Origin: a bacterium 1XD42-54
Lineage (GTDB): Bacteria > Bacillota > Clostridia > Lachnospirales > Lachnospiraceae
NCBI GenBank assembly: GCA_003612585.1
Contig: RAZH01000004.1
Location: forward strand, 1-64,000
Length of the DNA: 64,000 nucleotides
Direction of reading: 5' to 3'
Shown here: positions 9,519 through 19,551 of the stretch, one piece after another
Layout: every line of letters starts with the position of its first letter
Position numbering within the stretch: position 1 is the first letter of the stretch
Program-made: the position numbers and the translations under genes
Notes under the pieces: model-generated
Databases searched by the model: none
The model's input: the letters and a program-made list of their open reading frames with translations, nothing else
What the model was told of the DNA's origin: nothing

Positions 9519-9977
9519 ATGATAAAATGGAGTCAAAAAGAATTAAATAAATATCCAGATATTATTTTAACAGATTGCGATATAACTGGATTAGAAGCAG
9601 AAAAAGACAAAGTAATAATTGAATTTTTAAATGATAGTTTTTTTTTGAAAGATTGTAGTAGTGGAGAATACTTTCGGACCAATAAAGCTTGTGTGATTAT
9701 TCATGGGTGTAATAAGGATAGTATTGAGATATTTTCAGTAAAGTGGAAAAAAAGGGATTCGGGAAAATGTTATGATATTACTCCGCAGAAATTTTATAAT
9801 AAACTTAAATCCCAAAAATGGAAATGCGTAGTATTGGAAGAATATTATTGTACTGGAGCAGGAATGTTTGTCGTGTGGATTAAGACAAAGAAAGAATCCT
9901 TCCGGTGTTATATAAGTTTAAGGTTTTCTAATATAGAATATTTATGGGATGAGATTAATTATGCAGCTCCTCTTTGA
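9519..9977 (+). CDS. Putative immunity protein
   Basis: 152 aa ORF with RBS GGAGTGAG, positioned after a toxin tail in the cassette array. Confidence 0.45.
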   Translation: MIKWSQKELNKYPDIILTDCDITGLEAEKDKVIIEFLNDSFFLKDCSSGEYFRTNKACVIIHGCNKDSIEIFSVKWKKRDSGKCYDITPQKFYNKLKSQKWKCVVLEEYYCTGAGMFVVWIKTKKESFRCYISLRFSNIEYLWDEINYAAPL

Positions 9978-10489
9978 TTAAAATAATGGAGCGTGTTTAG
10001 TTTTTTCAGGATATAGTGTTTTAAAGATGCTTTTGATAAAATAAAAAATATAGGATTTACACAATCTTTAGGATACGTTTATTCAGACCTTAGTTGTCTT
10101 TGGGAAAGTGGTTTATGACTGTATACTTGCAATTACAGTGTTGATTTTAAGGTATGAAATTTTGATTGTGCTTTACAAATAGCAATACCATCAAGAAGAT
10201 GCTCCAGGTTCTGCTGAATAATGCGGAGTGAATTTTTTCAGGATTGGGAATACGCGAGATCCCGAGTGTCCGTAGTTCATGCAAGGTAGAATTATGCAAA
10301 AGATATATTCAGCATTATGTTTTTCATGGTATGCTTTTTTGTTGCTAGCATTTTTTTGCCGAGAATAGTTTTCCTTCAGTGCCGGTACACATCACAATAT
10401 TTTGGTATTTGATATTGGTCTGTAATTTGAGAGTAAATGTTATTTATCTTCGCATCGGCGACAAAAAGCGCCGCTGAAACATCAGAAAT

Positions 10490-10662
10490 ATGATGCTGAA
10501 AAAAGCTCTGCTTACAGGAACAGATCATTATTATAAAAAAGATCGACCAGAGGGAGGAAATCCTAGAGAAGATAAACTTGTCAGAAAAGATAAGGAAAAA
10601 GTAATGATTTTAAAGAATTTTTGAAAAAAGAAGGAGAGAATCCAAGCAATTGGAAAAGGTAA
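10490..10662 (+). pseudogene. Frameshifted toxin C-terminal tail
   Basis: MMLKKALLTGTDHYYKKDRPEGGNPREDKLVRKDKEKV then frame change to NDFKEFLKKEGENPSNWKR-stop. Confidence 0.55.
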
Positions 10663-10692
10663 TGGAAACTTAATAGAAAGAGCGAAATATTA

Positions 10693-11334
10693 ATGAAGAG
10701 ATTATTAGATAGTTATATAGAACAATATTTATTAAATGAAATTTCAAAAGAGGAGCTCTACAATCAATGCGTAAAGTTATTACATAAAATATTAAATGGA
10801 AGTCTTATGGATCTAAAAAATTTAGTATTATGGGGAATTTTAGTAGAGTTAATGGAAATTGAAGATTTAGATGGGGAAAGTTGTAAAGAACTGTTAAATA
10901 GACTAAGTGCAATATTAAAGGGAAATATGTGCGGCTCGTTTATGTTTGTCATGCGGATTCCAGAAAAATTTATAGAGAACAATTTACAGTCTTTGGAATG
11001 CTCCATTACGAAATATTTAAATGGCGAAAGACTAATGAATTCAGAAATTATGTCATTACATGATATTTATGATAAAAAAATGGAGACGCCTCAAACGATA
11101 AATAATATTTTAGAAAGAGAAATTCTAGAATTAGTAAAACTGGGGTACGAGTTTGATGAAGAGTATTTTAAATTTGATATAAAACATAAATTGTTTGTTA
11201 ATACAATGTTATGGACTGAAAAAGATTTTTTAAATAAGATATGTACCCTAATAGAATGTTACAATGGTAAAAGAGAGTTTTTTGTTCAGGTAATATTTGA
11301 TAAAGGTGATGGAACAGTTTCAGTATCAGTATAA
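10693..11334 (+). CDS. Putative immunity protein (213 aa)
   Basis: Starts about 30 nt after the toxin tail stop; no confident family. Confidence 0.45.
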   Translation: MKRLLDSYIEQYLLNEISKEELYNQCVKLLHKILNGSLMDLKNLVLWGILVELMEIEDLDGESCKELLNRLSAILKGNMCGSFMFVMRIPEKFIENNLQSLECSITKYLNGERLMNSEIMSLHDIYDKKMETPQTINNILEREILELVKLGYEFDEEYFKFDIKHKLFVNTMLWTEKDFLNKICTLIECYNGKREFFVQVIFDKGDGTVSVSV

Positions 11335-11509
11335 TGTAATATCTAATCAAAGAAATGTTCTCGGATGGCGAGTCTGTTACATATGATAGCTCTTATTAGG
11401 AACGCGAAAACAAAAGAATTTTGACAAAACACAATATGCCCTATTTGTTCCACAAAATGCTAACAGACGAATAAGGAACAGACGCAATAGCGGCGGTGAC
11501 GCAGCCAAT

Positions 11510-11586
11510 CTCTTTGGGGCATTTAGTCCCAAAGAGCCGGGGGTGGGGAGGCTCCCCAACAAGTATTTTTGCGGGCCAACGGGCCC
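11510..11586. repeat. Three consecutive hairpins in noncoding DNA
   Basis: CTCTTTGGG(11510-11518)/CCCAAAGAG(11528-11536); GGGGA(11545-11549)/TCCCC(11553-11557); GGGCC(11573-11577)/GGCCC(11582-11586). Confidence 0.7.
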
Positions 11587-11733
11587 AGCCAAAATTTCGG
11601 AGTGTGGCCATACCCGAATTGCTTGCGGTTTGTGCACTCCCTCCATAATCCGATATAAATACTGAAAGCTCATTAACATACAGATTGTTTGTATGTTATA
11701 ATATCGGTAATAATTCATAAGGAGAAAACGGGC

Positions 11734-12168
11734 ATGAAACATAAAGAGCATTATAATGATGACTATATTTTTAGTCTTGCTCAAAAGATACTTTTAGTGA
11801 TGCCAGACTTTGACGAAAAAGCCTTTTGTCATTCTTTAATTGGCAGACTTGACGACAAAGAGTTATTTGCAAGGTTCGATTATATTGTGGATGCTATGCA
11901 AGAAAGCATGGCAGATGATTACTCAAAAAATATTCAAGCATTTTTCAATATGCTGGGGCCTGAATTAGAACAGTCTGAAGGAATGTTTAATTTTGGATGG
12001 TGGCTATGGCCTATTGGCAGGTATGTTGAACGATATGGAAATGAAGACTGGATTTTATCACTTTCATTTTTGAAAGAATTAACAAAACGATTTACCGGAG
12101 AATATGCTATCCGCCCGTTACTGCAAGAGCATCCAAAAGAGGTGATGGACGAGTTGATAAGTCTTTAA
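11734..12168 (+). pseudogene. Truncated DNA alkylation repair (AlkC/AlkD-like HEAT repeat) protein
   Basis: FNFGWWLWPIGRYVERYGNEDWILSLSFLKELTKRFTGEYAIRPLLQEHPKEVMDEL resembles the N-terminal half of this family; ORF ends before the C-terminal HEAT repeats. Confidence 0.55.
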
Positions 12169-12236
12169 AAAATAGGGCAGTGTTGATTCATTAAGAGGGG
12201 AGTACAGCGTTTTGAATTGGCGGCTTATTGACTGCA

Positions 12237-12275
12237 GCTGCCGTTTCACAATCCTTTAATTGTGAAAGCAGCAGC
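12237..12275. terminator. Hairpin downstream of serA, possible terminator
   Basis: TTTCACAAT(12244-12252)/ATTGTGAAA(12259-12267) plus flanking GCTGC/GCAGC; no strong U tract. Confidence 0.4.
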
Positions 12276-12304
12276 CCCGAAAATCAGCAAAATCTTGGAT
12301 CTAA

Positions 12305-13471
12305 TTAATAATAAATCACACGAACTTTTTTGACCCCGTCCACGCTGCGGATCAGATTGATCAGTTCCTCACCCGGCATGGTGTCGCAGTCGATCAGGGT
12401 ATAGGCAACATCTCCGCGGCTCTTGTTTGTCATGTTCGGGATGTTGATGCCTGCATCGGAGAGAATGGAGGAAAAGCGGACAATCATGTTCGGCTTGTTT
12501 ACATTCATGATGCAGATACGGCAGGCGCATTTCTCCGGCGGGAGAGAGCAGCTCGGATAGTTCACAGAGTTACGGATGCGGCCTGTTTCCAGGAAGTCCT
12601 GAAGCTCATCGACAGCCATAACCGCACAGTTTTCTTCTGATTCTGAAGTGGAAGCGCCAAGGTGCGGCGTTGCGATAACATTGACCATGCGGCCGGTTTT
12701 CTCGTTCGGGAAATCTGTCATGTAGCGTTTTACCTTGCCGCTTTCGAGTGCCTCTGCCATATCATCATCGTTTACGAGAAGATCGCGCGCGTAGTTGAGG
12801 ATTACGACGCCATCCTTCATGGATGAAAAGGCTTCTTTGTTGATCATACCGCGGGTGGAATCGAGAAGCGGCACATGCAGTGTGATATAATCGCAGTTTT
12901 CAAAAATAGCAGAGGTCTGCTCAACGACCTTTACATGGCGGGACAGGCGAAGTGCGCCGCTTACAGACAGAAACGGGTCATAGCCATATACGTGCATACC
13001 GAGGGAATCAGCTGCATTTGCTACTTCAATACCAATCGCACCGAGACCGATTACGCCGAGCGTTTTTCCTTTGATCTCTGTTCCGGCAAAATTCTTTTTG
13101 CTTTTTTCCATATCTTTGGAGATATTTTTGTCGTCTTTATTTTCGCGGACCCAGTTGATTCCGCCGTCGATGTCTCTGGCAGCCAGAAGCATTCCTGCAA
13201 GCACCAGCTCTTTTACGCCGTTTGCGTTAGCCCCTGGGGTATTGAATACAACAATGCCCTGTTCGGTACATTTGTCGAGCGGAATGTTGTTTACGCCGGC
13301 TCCGGCGCGGGCAATTGCCACAAGACGATCTGACAGCTCCAGTTCATGCATGTTTGCGCTTCGTACGAGAACGGCGTCTGCATCCTGAAGGCTGTCTGTC
13401 ATTTCATATGTTTCCTTAAGGTTCTGTGTTCCCACTTTTGAAATGGAATTCAGGCAATGAATTTTTGTCAT
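12305..13471 (-). CDS. serA: D-3-phosphoglycerate dehydrogenase family protein with C-terminal ACT domain
   Basis: GVIGLGAIGIEVANAADSLGMHVYGYDPF Rossmann motif, TPHLGASTSESEENCA, C-terminal ACT-like segment. Confidence 0.85.
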   Translation of the reverse strand: MTKIHCLNSISKVGTQNLKETYEMTDSLQDADAVLVRSANMHELELSDRLVAIARAGAGVNNIPLDKCTEQGIVVFNTPGANANGVKELVLAGMLLAARDIDGGINWVRENKDDKNISKDMEKSKKNFAGTEIKGKTLGVIGLGAIGIEVANAADSLGMHVYGYDPFLSVSGALRLSRHVKVVEQTSAIFENCDYITLHVPLLDSTRGMINKEAFSSMKDGVVILNYARDLLVNDDDMAEALESGKVKRYMTDFPNEKTGRMVNVIATPHLGASTSESEENCAVMAVDELQDFLETGRIRNSVNYPSCSLPPEKCACRICIMNVNKPNMIVRFSSILSDAGINIPNMTNKSRGDVAYTLIDCDTMPGEELINLIRSVDGVKKVRVIYY

Positions 13472-13623
13472 AATGTACTCCTCTTTTTCTGTAATGGCCG
13501 TGTGCGGCAACACAGGCCGTCACGACAAAGCTTTAACGCATATCTTATCATAAAATTTCCCAAAAGTACATATGCTTTACAACAAAAGTGTTGTTTTATA
13601 TTTTAGGATGAGAGGAAAAAATC

Positions 13624-13938
13624 ATGGCTGGAAAACATGTACATAACACAACACGCCGGAAAAAAGAGTCCGGTGAAAAATCGCGTTTGAACGGATTGGT
13701 TCGTGCCATGCAGCTTCCGGAAGATTTGACAAAAGGGAATATTCTTGTTTCCATGCAGGGACAGGAACGTCTTATTGTGGAAAATTTTAAAGGGATTTCC
13801 TCTTATACGACAGAAGAAATCCGTCTGATCACCAAGTGTAGAAAAATCTGTATTACAGGACGGCGCCTGGTGATTGAAAATTATTCAAAGGAGGAAATTG
13901 AGATTTCTGGTTTTATTGACAAAGTAGAGTATCTGTGA
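13624..13938 (+). CDS. yqfC: Sporulation protein YqfC-like
   Basis: About 100 aa YabP/YqfC-type sequence immediately upstream of yqfD. Confidence 0.8.
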   Translation: MAGKHVHNTTRRKKESGEKSRLNGLVRAMQLPEDLTKGNILVSMQGQERLIVENFKGISSYTTEEIRLITKCRKICITGRRLVIENYSKEEIEISGFIDKVEYL

Positions 13939-13954
13939 TTTTCAGGGGGAACAT

Positions 13955-15193
13955 ATGGAAAAACGCATCACTGATTTTTTTCGAGGTTATGTCCGGATAC
14001 GGATTGCTGGCAATCATTACGACCGTTTTTTAAATCTTTGTGCTTATCATGACATTGTACTTTGGAATTTGCTTCCTGTCGGGGAGGCATATGAAGCGTT
14101 TATTGCCCGAAAGGACTTTAAAAAACTGAAAACAATTGTCAGGAAAAGCCATGCAGCCGTTAAAATTACTGAGCGTCATGGCCTTCCTTTTTTTATACAT
14201 CGAAACAGAAAACGGAAAGTATATGTTCTGGGAATTGCGGCAGCTATGGCCTTTTTGTTCTGGCTTTCCGCGCATATCTGGAATATTTCCATAGATGGGA
14301 ATCTGTCGCAGACAGACGATGTGATCTTTGAGTATCTGAGCAATGCAGGGATATACCACGGCATGTGGAAATCACAGGTGGATTGTAAGGAGCTTGCCGC
14401 TGATATCCGGAACTGTTTTCATGAGTTTGCCTGGGTGGCCGCAGAACTGAAGGGTACGCGGCTTGTAATCCATGTAAAAGAGGGAATTCTAAAAGAAGAG
14501 TCGGAAGAGGATATCCAAAACAAAACAGAACCTTCCAGTCTGGCAGCTTCCTGTTCCGGAACGGTGGAATCTATTTATGTGCGCCGCGGCACGCCGCTTG
14601 TAAAGGTAGGAGATGAGGTGGAAAGAGGGACAATTCTCGTTTCAGGCGCATTGCCGATTTACAATGACAGTCAGGAAATTGCGGCGTATCAGTATGTGGC
14701 TTCTGATGCGGATATCGTTATCAAAACACAACGTACCTATCAGGATGAATTGCCCCTTGTTGGAGAAGAAAAAGAATATACAGGGCGTGAAAAAATCAGC
14801 TGGCTGTTTCGCATCGGCGATACACCGTTTTCATTGCCGGATTCTTTCGGATCTTTTGCACAGTATGATACTGTGTCCAGTCTGACACAGCTGCGTATTT
14901 CGGATAACTTTTACCTGCCGTTTTACATACAGAAATTTACGGCAAGAGAATATGAAAACAAAGAAATCCAGTATACGAAGGAGCAGGCAAAAGAGATTCT
15001 TAATAGAAATTTCAGGTATTTTGTGCAAAATTTAAATGAAAAGGGGGTTCAAATATTTGAAAATGATGTTAGAATAGAATGGACTGAAAAGTCTGCCATC
15101 GCGTCAGGCATTCTGACGACCGGGGAAAATGCGGTCAGCCGGGTGAAAACAGACAGCATGGAGGAGGAATTACAGCAGAATGAGTATGGTTGA
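13955..15193 (+). CDS. yqfD: Sporulation protein YqfD-like
   Basis: RIRIAGNHYDRFLNLCAYHDI N-terminus, TM helix, gene order yqfC-yqfD-phoH. Confidence 0.88.
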   Translation: MEKRITDFFRGYVRIRIAGNHYDRFLNLCAYHDIVLWNLLPVGEAYEAFIARKDFKKLKTIVRKSHAAVKITERHGLPFFIHRNRKRKVYVLGIAAAMAFLFWLSAHIWNISIDGNLSQTDDVIFEYLSNAGIYHGMWKSQVDCKELAADIRNCFHEFAWVAAELKGTRLVIHVKEGILKEESEEDIQNKTEPSSLAASCSGTVESIYVRRGTPLVKVGDEVERGTILVSGALPIYNDSQEIAAYQYVASDADIVIKTQRTYQDELPLVGEEKEYTGREKISWLFRIGDTPFSLPDSFGSFAQYDTVSSLTQLRISDNFYLPFYIQKFTAREYENKEIQYTKEQAKEILNRNFRYFVQNLNEKGVQIFENDVRIEWTEKSAIASGILTTGENAVSRVKTDSMEEELQQNEYG

Positions 15194-16199
15194 AATGTCG
15201 CTTCGTATTCCAGCGGAGCACGTTCAGAATATATTTGGTCAGTTTGATCAGTATGTAAAAAAGATAGAGAGGGCCTACCAGGTGACGGTTTTGAACCGCG
15301 ACGGGGAAATCAAGATTCTGGGAAGTCCGACAGGAACGGTCCGTGCCAAGAAGATACTGGAAGGCCTGTATGAGCTTTCCGCAAGAGGCACACAGATCAC
15401 AGAGCAGAATGTCGACTATTCGATCGCATTATCTATGGAAGAAAGAGAACCGTCGCTGGTGGAGATCGACAGCGACTGCATTTGCCATACGATAAATGGA
15501 AAACCGATCAAGCCGAAAACCCTGGGCCAGAAGGCATACGTTGACGCAATCCGCAAAAAGATGATTGTATTCGGAACAGGACCCGCTGGTACTGGAAAGA
15601 CTTACCTGGCGATGGCAATGGCCATTACGGCCTTTAAGAATGATGAGGTCGGCCGCATTATTTTGACTAGGCCGGCAATTGAGGCAGGAGAGAAGCTTGG
15701 GTTCCTTCCTGGAGATTTGCAGAGCAAGGTTGATCCGTATCTTCGTCCGTTATACGATGCATTGTATCAGATTATGGGACCGGACAGTTTCATGAAAAAT
15801 ATGGAAAAGGGGCTGATTGAGGTCGCGCCTCTGGCTTATATGCGCGGTCGTACGCTGGACAATGCGTTTATTATTCTTGACGAGGCGCAGAATACATCCC
15901 CGGCACAGATGAAAATGTTTTTAACCAGAATCGGTTTTGGTTCCAAGGTGGTTGTGACCGGAGATTTGACGCAGAAGGATTTACCGGTGGGAGCGCCTTC
16001 CGGTCTGGATACCGCAATCAGAGTGCTTTCAAAAGTAGATGATATCAGCTTTTGCACCATGACAAGCCTTGACGTTGTGCGCCATCCGCTGGTGCAGAAG
16101 ATTGTAAACGCATATGAAGCATATGAGAAGAAAGAACAAAGCCGGAAAAACCGCAGTGACAACCGTACCCGGACAAATGGAAAGGGCGGAAGACAGTAG
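15180..16199 (+). CDS. phoH: PhoH family ATPase
   Basis: GPAGTGKTYLAMAMA Walker A, IILDEAQNTSPAQMKMFLTRIGFGSKVVVTGDLTQ. Confidence 0.95.
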   Translation: MSMVEMSLRIPAEHVQNIFGQFDQYVKKIERAYQVTVLNRDGEIKILGSPTGTVRAKKILEGLYELSARGTQITEQNVDYSIALSMEEREPSLVEIDSDCICHTINGKPIKPKTLGQKAYVDAIRKKMIVFGTGPAGTGKTYLAMAMAITAFKNDEVGRIILTRPAIEAGEKLGFLPGDLQSKVDPYLRPLYDALYQIMGPDSFMKNMEKGLIEVAPLAYMRGRTLDNAFIILDEAQNTSPAQMKMFLTRIGFGSKVVVTGDLTQKDLPVGAPSGLDTAIRVLSKVDDISFCTMTSLDVVRHPLVQKIVNAYEAYEKKEQSRKNRSDNRTRTNGKGGRQ

Positions 16200-16225
16200 G
16201 ATATGTATCGGCAAAGAGGTGAAGT

Positions 16226-16723
16226 ATGACGGTAGATTTTGAAAATGAATACGGACAGGATCTCGGGCTTGATCTCAAAGAGATTGCAGAAACAGTTATT
16301 TTCTGTTCGTTAGACTATATGAACTGTCCATATGAAGCGCAGGTAAATGTTCTGATCACCAATAATGACGAAATTCATCAGATGAATCTGATGCACCGTG
16401 AGATTGACCGGCCGACCGATGTGCTGTCATTTCCTATGGTTTCTTATGAGCATCCTGGGGATTTTTCTGTTCTTGAGGAGTGTGGGATGGATTGCTTTGA
16501 ACCGGATACCGGGGAGCTTTTATTGGGGGATATCGTTATTTCTGCGGATAAGGTTCTGGAACAGGCAAAAGAATATGGGCACAGTACAAAACGGGAGTAT
16601 GCTTTTTTGCTCACGCATAGCATGCTTCATCTGATGGGGTATGATCATATGACCGAGGAAGAAGCACGAGAAATGGAGCGGCTTCAGGAAGAAATATTGA
16701 CACAACTTGATATTCGAAGATAA
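16226..16723 (+). CDS. ybeY: Endoribonuclease YbeY
   Basis: HSMLHLMGYDHMTEEEAREME metal-binding motif. Confidence 0.95.
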   Translation: MTVDFENEYGQDLGLDLKEIAETVIFCSLDYMNCPYEAQVNVLITNNDEIHQMNLMHREIDRPTDVLSFPMVSYEHPGDFSVLEECGMDCFEPDTGELLLGDIVISADKVLEQAKEYGHSTKREYAFLLTHSMLHLMGYDHMTEEEAREMERLQEEILTQLDIRR

Positions 16724-16737
16724 AGGAGGAATGGATC

Positions 16738-17853
16738 ATGAAAAAAGGATCTTTAAAAAAAGTAGCGGCAGGTGTTATGGCTGCTGCGATGGCAGTTTCT
16801 TGTTTTGGTGGCGGGATCAGTGCAGGGGCGGCTGAGACCAATGGGATGGTACGAAGCTATCTGACCGGAAAACTGGTGCCGGAGACAGTGGGAAGAGTGC
16901 GTCCGATTTCTGTAATGTTAAATAATATTTACGATGCGCTGCCACAGTCGGGCATTGGCAATGCAGATGTGGTATATGAGGCCCCGGTAGAAGGCGGTAT
17001 TACGAGACTGATGGGTATTTTTGAGGATTATCAGGATGTGGAGCGCATTGGTTCGATACGAAGCTGCCGGGAATACTATGTATATTTTGCCCGGGAATTT
17101 GATTCTTTTTATATGCATTTCGGACAGGCATGGTATGCACTGGAGCTTTTATGGCGTGACGACACTTTGAATTTATCCGGACTTGAGGATGCCGGAAAGG
17201 GAGAGGGGGATCTAGTATACTACAGAGGCGATGATTTTCCGGCTCCGCACAATGTATTTTCCAATTATGATAAGATTCAGAAGGGGATTGATTTCAGGGG
17301 ATATTCGAGAGAATATAGCGATACTTATACTGCGCAGAACGGACATTATCAGTTTGCGGCGGATGGTGCGCCGGTTCTTCTGGAAAATGGACAGGACGCC
17401 GTAGTATTTTCTCCGGGGTATGATTATAATAATGCATACTTTGTCTATGATGAGGCAACAGGAAAGTATACAAGATATCAGTTCGGGGAGCCGCACATTG
17501 ATAAAACAACGGGCGAGCCGCTGACCTATGATAATATTCTGGTTCAGTATTGTTCCTGGAAAACGCAGGTGGACTCAGACACCTATCTTGACGTTGATGT
17601 TGTAAGCGGAGGCAGTGGAAAGTACATCACCAAAGGAAAGGCAGTGGATGTGACCTGGCGCAAGGATGAGGGTGCGACGACAGCAGATCCGTTTGCAACC
17701 GCGAATTTCAGCCCTACACGCTACTACGACGCAGACGGGAATCAGATTACCCTGAATCAGGGGAAAACGTGGGTCTGCATTGTACTGGATTCTGAGAGCA
17801 GCAAGGTACAGTGTTACCCGGATATGGCATCCTTTACGGGAAATGCGAACTAA
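16738..17853 (+). CDS. DUF3048 domain protein (YerB-like)
   Basis: RPISVMLNNIYDALPQSGIGNADVVYEAPVEGGITRLMGIFEDY. Confidence 0.85.
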   Translation: MKKGSLKKVAAGVMAAAMAVSCFGGGISAGAAETNGMVRSYLTGKLVPETVGRVRPISVMLNNIYDALPQSGIGNADVVYEAPVEGGITRLMGIFEDYQDVERIGSIRSCREYYVYFAREFDSFYMHFGQAWYALELLWRDDTLNLSGLEDAGKGEGDLVYYRGDDFPAPHNVFSNYDKIQKGIDFRGYSREYSDTYTAQNGHYQFAADGAPVLLENGQDAVVFSPGYDYNNAYFVYDEATGKYTRYQFGEPHIDKTTGEPLTYDNILVQYCSWKTQVDSDTYLDVDVVSGGSGKYITKGKAVDVTWRKDEGATTADPFATANFSPTRYYDADGNQITLNQGKTWVCIVLDSESSKVQCYPDMASFTGNAN

Positions 17854-17871
17854 GAGCTTAAGAGGTCTGAC

Positions 17872-19530
17872 GTGAAAGAGAAAAGAAAAAGTCGAAATAA
17901 CTTTTTGGTGCAAGGGACCATTTTGGCGGTGGCGGCGATACTGGCTAAGATTATCGGCATGGTATACCGCTTTCCGCTCCAGAATGTCCTGGGGAATGAA
18001 GGAAACGGTTATTATTCTACAGCGAACGAGATTTATGCGATCGTTTTGATGATTTCCTGTTTTAACTTACCGCTGGCCGTATCGAAAATGGTTTCAGAGA
18101 GAGTGCATAAGGGAGAATACCGCAATGCACACAGGGTTTTCCTGTGCGCGGTGCGGTTTGCGCTTTTGATCGGAGGCTCTCTTGCACTGATTACTTATGT
18201 GTTTGCCGGGATTATCACAAAATATCTGATGTCTTTTGAACTGGCGGTGTATGGCCTGCGCGTGCTTGCTCCGGCCATCTTTATTTCTGCGATTATCGGT
18301 ACCTTCCGCGGATATTTTCAGGGCTATTCTACCATGGTTCCGACAGCTGTTTCGCAGGTGATCGAGCAGATTGTAAACGCTGCTGTGACATTGATCTGTG
18401 CCAATATCATGTTTGACTACGGAATGTCTCTGGCTGCGAAAGAGGGAAATGATTCTCTTGGTCCTGCCTGGGGCGCTGCTGGTGGAACGTTTGGTACGGT
18501 GGTCAGCATTACGGTTGCGCTTCTGTTTATGATGGCTGTTTACAGTCTTCAGAAGGGGACGCTGCGGCGGAATATGCGCCGTGATCAGAATTCAAGACCG
18601 GAATCTATGCAAAAAATTTACCGCGAGCTGGTTATGACCATTTTGCCGGTCATTCTGAGCGCGGTTATTTATAATATCAGCAATGTGGCGGATCAGGGTA
18701 TTTTTAACAAGGCGCTGCTGGGTCAGGGATATACGGACGCACAGTATGGAGCTATATGGGGAATTTACTCCGGCCAGTTTCGGGTACTGATGAACGTTCC
18801 TCTGGCGCTTGCTTCAAGTATGGGGCCATCAATTGTTCCGACGCTGACCGCAGCCATGGCGAATCGCAACCGCAGTGAGGCAAGACGGAAGATCCGGATG
18901 TCCATTCGGTTTACGATGCTTCTGACGATCCCATGTGCAGTCGGTATGGCTGCCTTGTCAAAACCGATCGTTCTCATGCTGTTCCGACAGCAGACAGGGG
19001 CGGCACTTTCTGCCGGAATCATGCAGGCCGGTGCATTGATGATTATTTTTTATTCTCTTTCTACACTGACTACAAATATACTGCAGGGACTCGGGCAGCT
19101 CCGACAGCCGCTCATTAACTGTAGCATTGCGCTTGGGTTGCATTTTGTTTTGCTGTATTTCCTGTTGACTACGGTTAATCTGAATATCTATGCAGTAGTG
19201 TATTCCAACATTTTCTTTGCATTGGTGGTCTGTATACTGAATGCAATGTCGATTCGGCGCTTCATCAGCTACCGCCAGGAATGGTATAAGACATTTGTTG
19301 TACCGGGTATCGTATCAATCATTATGGCAGGAGCGGTTTATCTCGTATATTTTGTATTCAGCCTGTTTGCCGGAAATACAGTGTCAACGGTTATCGCTAT
19401 TCTTGTGGGAATTGTCGTTTACGGAATCGGTCTTGTTTCATTTAAGGGCGTTACGATTGAGGAGATTTCTTCCTTCCCGAAGGGATATCTGATTGTTCGG
19501 ATGCTTCGAAAAACAGGGCTGATCAAATAA
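17872..19530 (+). CDS. Polysaccharide biosynthesis / MurJ-SpoVB family flippase
   Basis: MATE/MVF-type multi-TM protein: GTILAVAAILAKIIGMVYRFPLQNVLGNEGNGYYSTANEIY. Confidence 0.88.
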   Translation: MKEKRKSRNNFLVQGTILAVAAILAKIIGMVYRFPLQNVLGNEGNGYYSTANEIYAIVLMISCFNLPLAVSKMVSERVHKGEYRNAHRVFLCAVRFALLIGGSLALITYVFAGIITKYLMSFELAVYGLRVLAPAIFISAIIGTFRGYFQGYSTMVPTAVSQVIEQIVNAAVTLICANIMFDYGMSLAAKEGNDSLGPAWGAAGGTFGTVVSITVALLFMMAVYSLQKGTLRRNMRRDQNSRPESMQKIYRELVMTILPVILSAVIYNISNVADQGIFNKALLGQGYTDAQYGAIWGIYSGQFRVLMNVPLALASSMGPSIVPTLTAAMANRNRSEARRKIRMSIRFTMLLTIPCAVGMAALSKPIVLMLFRQQTGAALSAGIMQAGALMIIFYSLSTLTTNILQGLGQLRQPLINCSIALGLHFVLLYFLLTTVNLNIYAVVYSNIFFALVVCILNAMSIRRFISYRQEWYKTFVVPGIVSIIMAGAVYLVYFVFSLFAGNTVSTVIAILVGIVVYGIGLVSFKGVTIEEISSFPKGYLIVRMLRKTGLIK

Positions 19531-19551
19531 GTGGAATATATGAGGAAGAGT

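Noticed and set aside
12305-13471. SerA active-site divergence (NYARDLLVNDDDM instead of NxARGxxVDE) as evidence of a new enzyme
   Set aside because: Known to vary in this subfamily as far as I recall; insufficient evidence to claim a new function
13572-13587. ACAACA-AAAG-TGTTGT hairpin upstream of yqfC as a regulatory RNA
   Set aside because: Short AT-rich stem, easily due to chance; no supporting elements
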